Part shown: positions 62,001 through 64,000 of the stretch, one piece after another
How positions within the stretch are numbered: position 1 is the stretch's first letter
How the letters are laid out: each line of letters opens with the position of its first letter
Translations under genes and position numbers: made by a program
The notes under the pieces: model-generated
What the model was told of the DNA's origin: nothing
What the model saw: only the letters and a program-made list of their open reading frames with translations
The model's database searches: none
Origin: Eumeta japonica
Taxonomy: Eukaryota > Arthropoda > Insecta > Lepidoptera > Psychidae
Length of the DNA: 64,000 bases
NCBI GenBank assembly: GCA_005406025.1
Contig: BGZK01000280.1
Location: forward strand, 372,001-436,000
Direction of reading: 5' to 3'

Positions 62001-62905
62001 CGATAAATGTCAAGGAAGTTAGAAAAAATCTATCCTCTGCAAGCTATTAATACAATAAAATAAAAATTGATAATTTATTTCTAACACACATTTGGTAGTA
62101 ACAAATTGATCCTTATATCAAAATAAATATTTTTATCGCATCTGGTGTTTAAAGTAGATAAAGTTTATTTTTTACATTATATCATTTAGACAAATATTTG
62201 AATAGTTATGACGATAGACAAACGAGTGTGCGATATGTTATGGTGGGGTCCGGCGGCAGGGTCAGACCATAAAGGTAGCGGGCACACATTTGAGCACGCC
62301 ATGTTTTTCCCACGGACAGCTCTACGTGGCTTGCTCACACGTTTCTAAATCGCAAAATCTGCATGAACACAATAAATATTTTTAAAAAACCTGTTCGTCT
62401 GCGCTGTAAGTCGCTTATCGGCCTGATGAATATTTTCGTTCGCATTACACAGTATTACTACTTAATGTAAATTTTTCACTTCGGGTTAGAGCAAGTTTTG
62501 ATATTTTGAGAATGATATGTTTATTCTTAAAGCTTATTGTAACTCATCCAAACGTTAACGTGTGCTTGAAGAATGATTCAAGTACCTACAAACGATTCCG
62601 CGTCAAATGGTTGTTTAGTAGTTTTTAGCTGGCGCCAGAACAAAAAAAAATGTTTTCATATTATTTACAAAATAAACGTACTTATCATGACATAAAATAA
62701 CATATCATTTTTTTCGTGATGTTTATTCGTGAAATAAGTGAGATCTCTTCTAAAACTAGACAATTTTAACTAAGTAGCAGAACCAATGTTATAATGACAT
62801 TTATGAAAAATTACGTGTTTTATCAAAATCTGTAAGATTCAGAATTATTTTAAGTTTTCTCATATGTAAACATTTTCTATATATTGATATTATATAAAAT
62901 TAAAG
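62001..62905. other. AT-rich noncoding DNA
   Basis: Nothing recognised; a GC-richer patch at about 62240-62330. Confidence 0.45.
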
Positions 62906-62984
62906 AAAGAATTGTCTTATATATTTGTAACGGATAAGGAAATTCCTTTTCTTTATCCGTTACAAATATATAAGACAATTCTTT
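62906..62984. ncRNA. Long perfect hairpin
   Basis: Arms 62906-62937 and 62953-62984 are perfect reverse complements of 32 nt (AAAGAATTGTCTTATATATT... and its inverse) around a 15-nt loop. It could be a miRNA-like precursor, a palindromic MITE or a recent inverted duplication. No open frame. Confidence 0.4.
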
Positions 62985-63565
62985 GAATTCGTCTTTGATA
63001 ATTTTTAAAATAATATAGGTTCATGAAAAATCTTACGCCTTTATTAAGATTGTTTTGTAAATATACCATTCAAAATTTATAGTTAAGAAAAAAAACACTG
63101 GTGCTCACTACTACGAATACAAAATATCAATAGAAGTGCAAATCGATGTTTTAAAGTTTTAACTGTTACAATATGATATAGTTGGTACACTAATATAATC
63201 TCTGATAATTTTCAAGTTTGTTCAATCAACAGCAGTCACATGTTTTTTTTTTTTACTTTGAGATAAGAAACCATAATAAAACACAATAGAGAATGAAGTA
63301 AATTAACTCATAATTAAAGCATAACATATTACCTAATAATATATTTATAAGAAAATTTATACTTGAAATTCAACACTTCGGATTATATATTGTATATATA
63401 TACATAAAATTGGTTGTATGTATGTATGAATGTTCTTTATGGACTCAACAACGTCTGGAGAACTTTTAATGACATTTTCAGGAAATCTTCAGATTAGCTT
63501 AGCGGGTGATCTTGCGAAGTTTGGTAGCGATTCAATTAACAAAATTTTTCTTTATTTAATATTTT
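62985..63565. other. AT-rich noncoding DNA
   Basis: Nothing recognised. The frame at 63430-63672 runs into the repeat at 63570 and is not considered a gene. Confidence 0.45.
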
Positions 63566-63569
63566 TTTT

Positions 63570-63760
63570 AGCATTATTGTGGTCCAAACAAGCATGTGAG
63601 CTACCCGAGAATAGGTGGTCATCGCTGTCCATGAACACTTGTGACTCCGTAGGAGTCTCAGTGCGCTACTAGCTTCTTGGGTGGGAATAGGACGTTCGAT
63701 GGAGGAATAAGTGGACTGATAGAGAAGGGAAGAGGCTGATGGAGAGGGAATGGACTATCG
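63570..63760 (+). repeat. Lepidopteran dispersed repeat (GGTGGTCATCGCTGTCCATG type)
   Basis: ACAAGCATGTGAGCTACC is followed by AGGTGGTCATCGCTGTCCAT. Same repeat as at 31755 (plus) and 50240 (minus), diverged. The right end is uncertain. The remaining sequence to 64000 shows nothing recognisable. Confidence 0.5.
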
Positions 63761-64000
63761 GAACTTTCATTCACAGGACGAAACGCAACAGCAGAAACTG
63801 TTACTTTACGTCTGTATTGTGTGAGAATGTAGTATTGCACCGATCGATCCCGCCCATTTACGTGTTGCAAATTGACTGTAGCATGGCTGTATCACAACAA
63901 ACGGCCATTTTGTATCACAATATGCCGTAAGAATGAATACATAACGTGCCACTGTACCTACAGGTGCCTGCTAAAACTTCGCCACATGACTGCTCCCATC

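Overview
The window is AT-rich eukaryotic DNA with long introns, GT-AG splice sites and many dispersed repeats. The repeats (mariner relics, a Helitron helicase fragment, a MITE with CAGTRGCGTAGC ends, and several dispersed repeats I know from moths and butterflies) and the coding style point to a lepidopteran insect. I cannot name the species. No rRNA, tRNA, CRISPR or bacterial-type operon was seen.

The core is a pair of paralogous SLC7-type cationic amino acid transporter (CAT) genes arranged tail to tail. Gene 1 (+ strand, coding 9031-24455) has ten coding exons that join in frame to a complete 589-residue protein. One or two candidate noncoding first exons lie far upstream (to 193; 3373-3461) and a nearer alternative lies at about 8285-8527. 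Gene 2 (- strand, core coding 36330-27520) has twelve exons giving 613 residues from the first shared exon. Two small phase-compatible exons at 46419-46360 and 47615-47554 probably extend its N terminus; its start codon was not located. Exon lengths and phases of the two genes are the same through most of the protein, but gene 2 has two extra introns and one GC-AG intron. About 3 kb separates the two stop codons.

The probable first intron of gene 2 holds an LTR retrotransposon of Ty3/gypsy type (40426-43741, - strand). It has two identical 77-bp LTRs and a 5-bp target duplication (CTTAG). It has lost protease and reverse transcriptase and carries frameshifts, so it is a young but non-autonomous copy.

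Right of gene 2 is a small three-exon gene on the - strand (53404-51050) for a 133-residue secreted protein that I do not recognise; it has dibasic sites like a peptide precursor. From 53.8 kb to the end I see mostly noncoding DNA: a tandem trimer of a 302-bp unit with 30-bp inverted termini (53968-54883), a MITE, a Helitron helicase fragment, lepidopteran dispersed repeats and a long near-perfect hairpin (62906-62984). Degenerate hexanucleotide arrays recur at several unlinked places.
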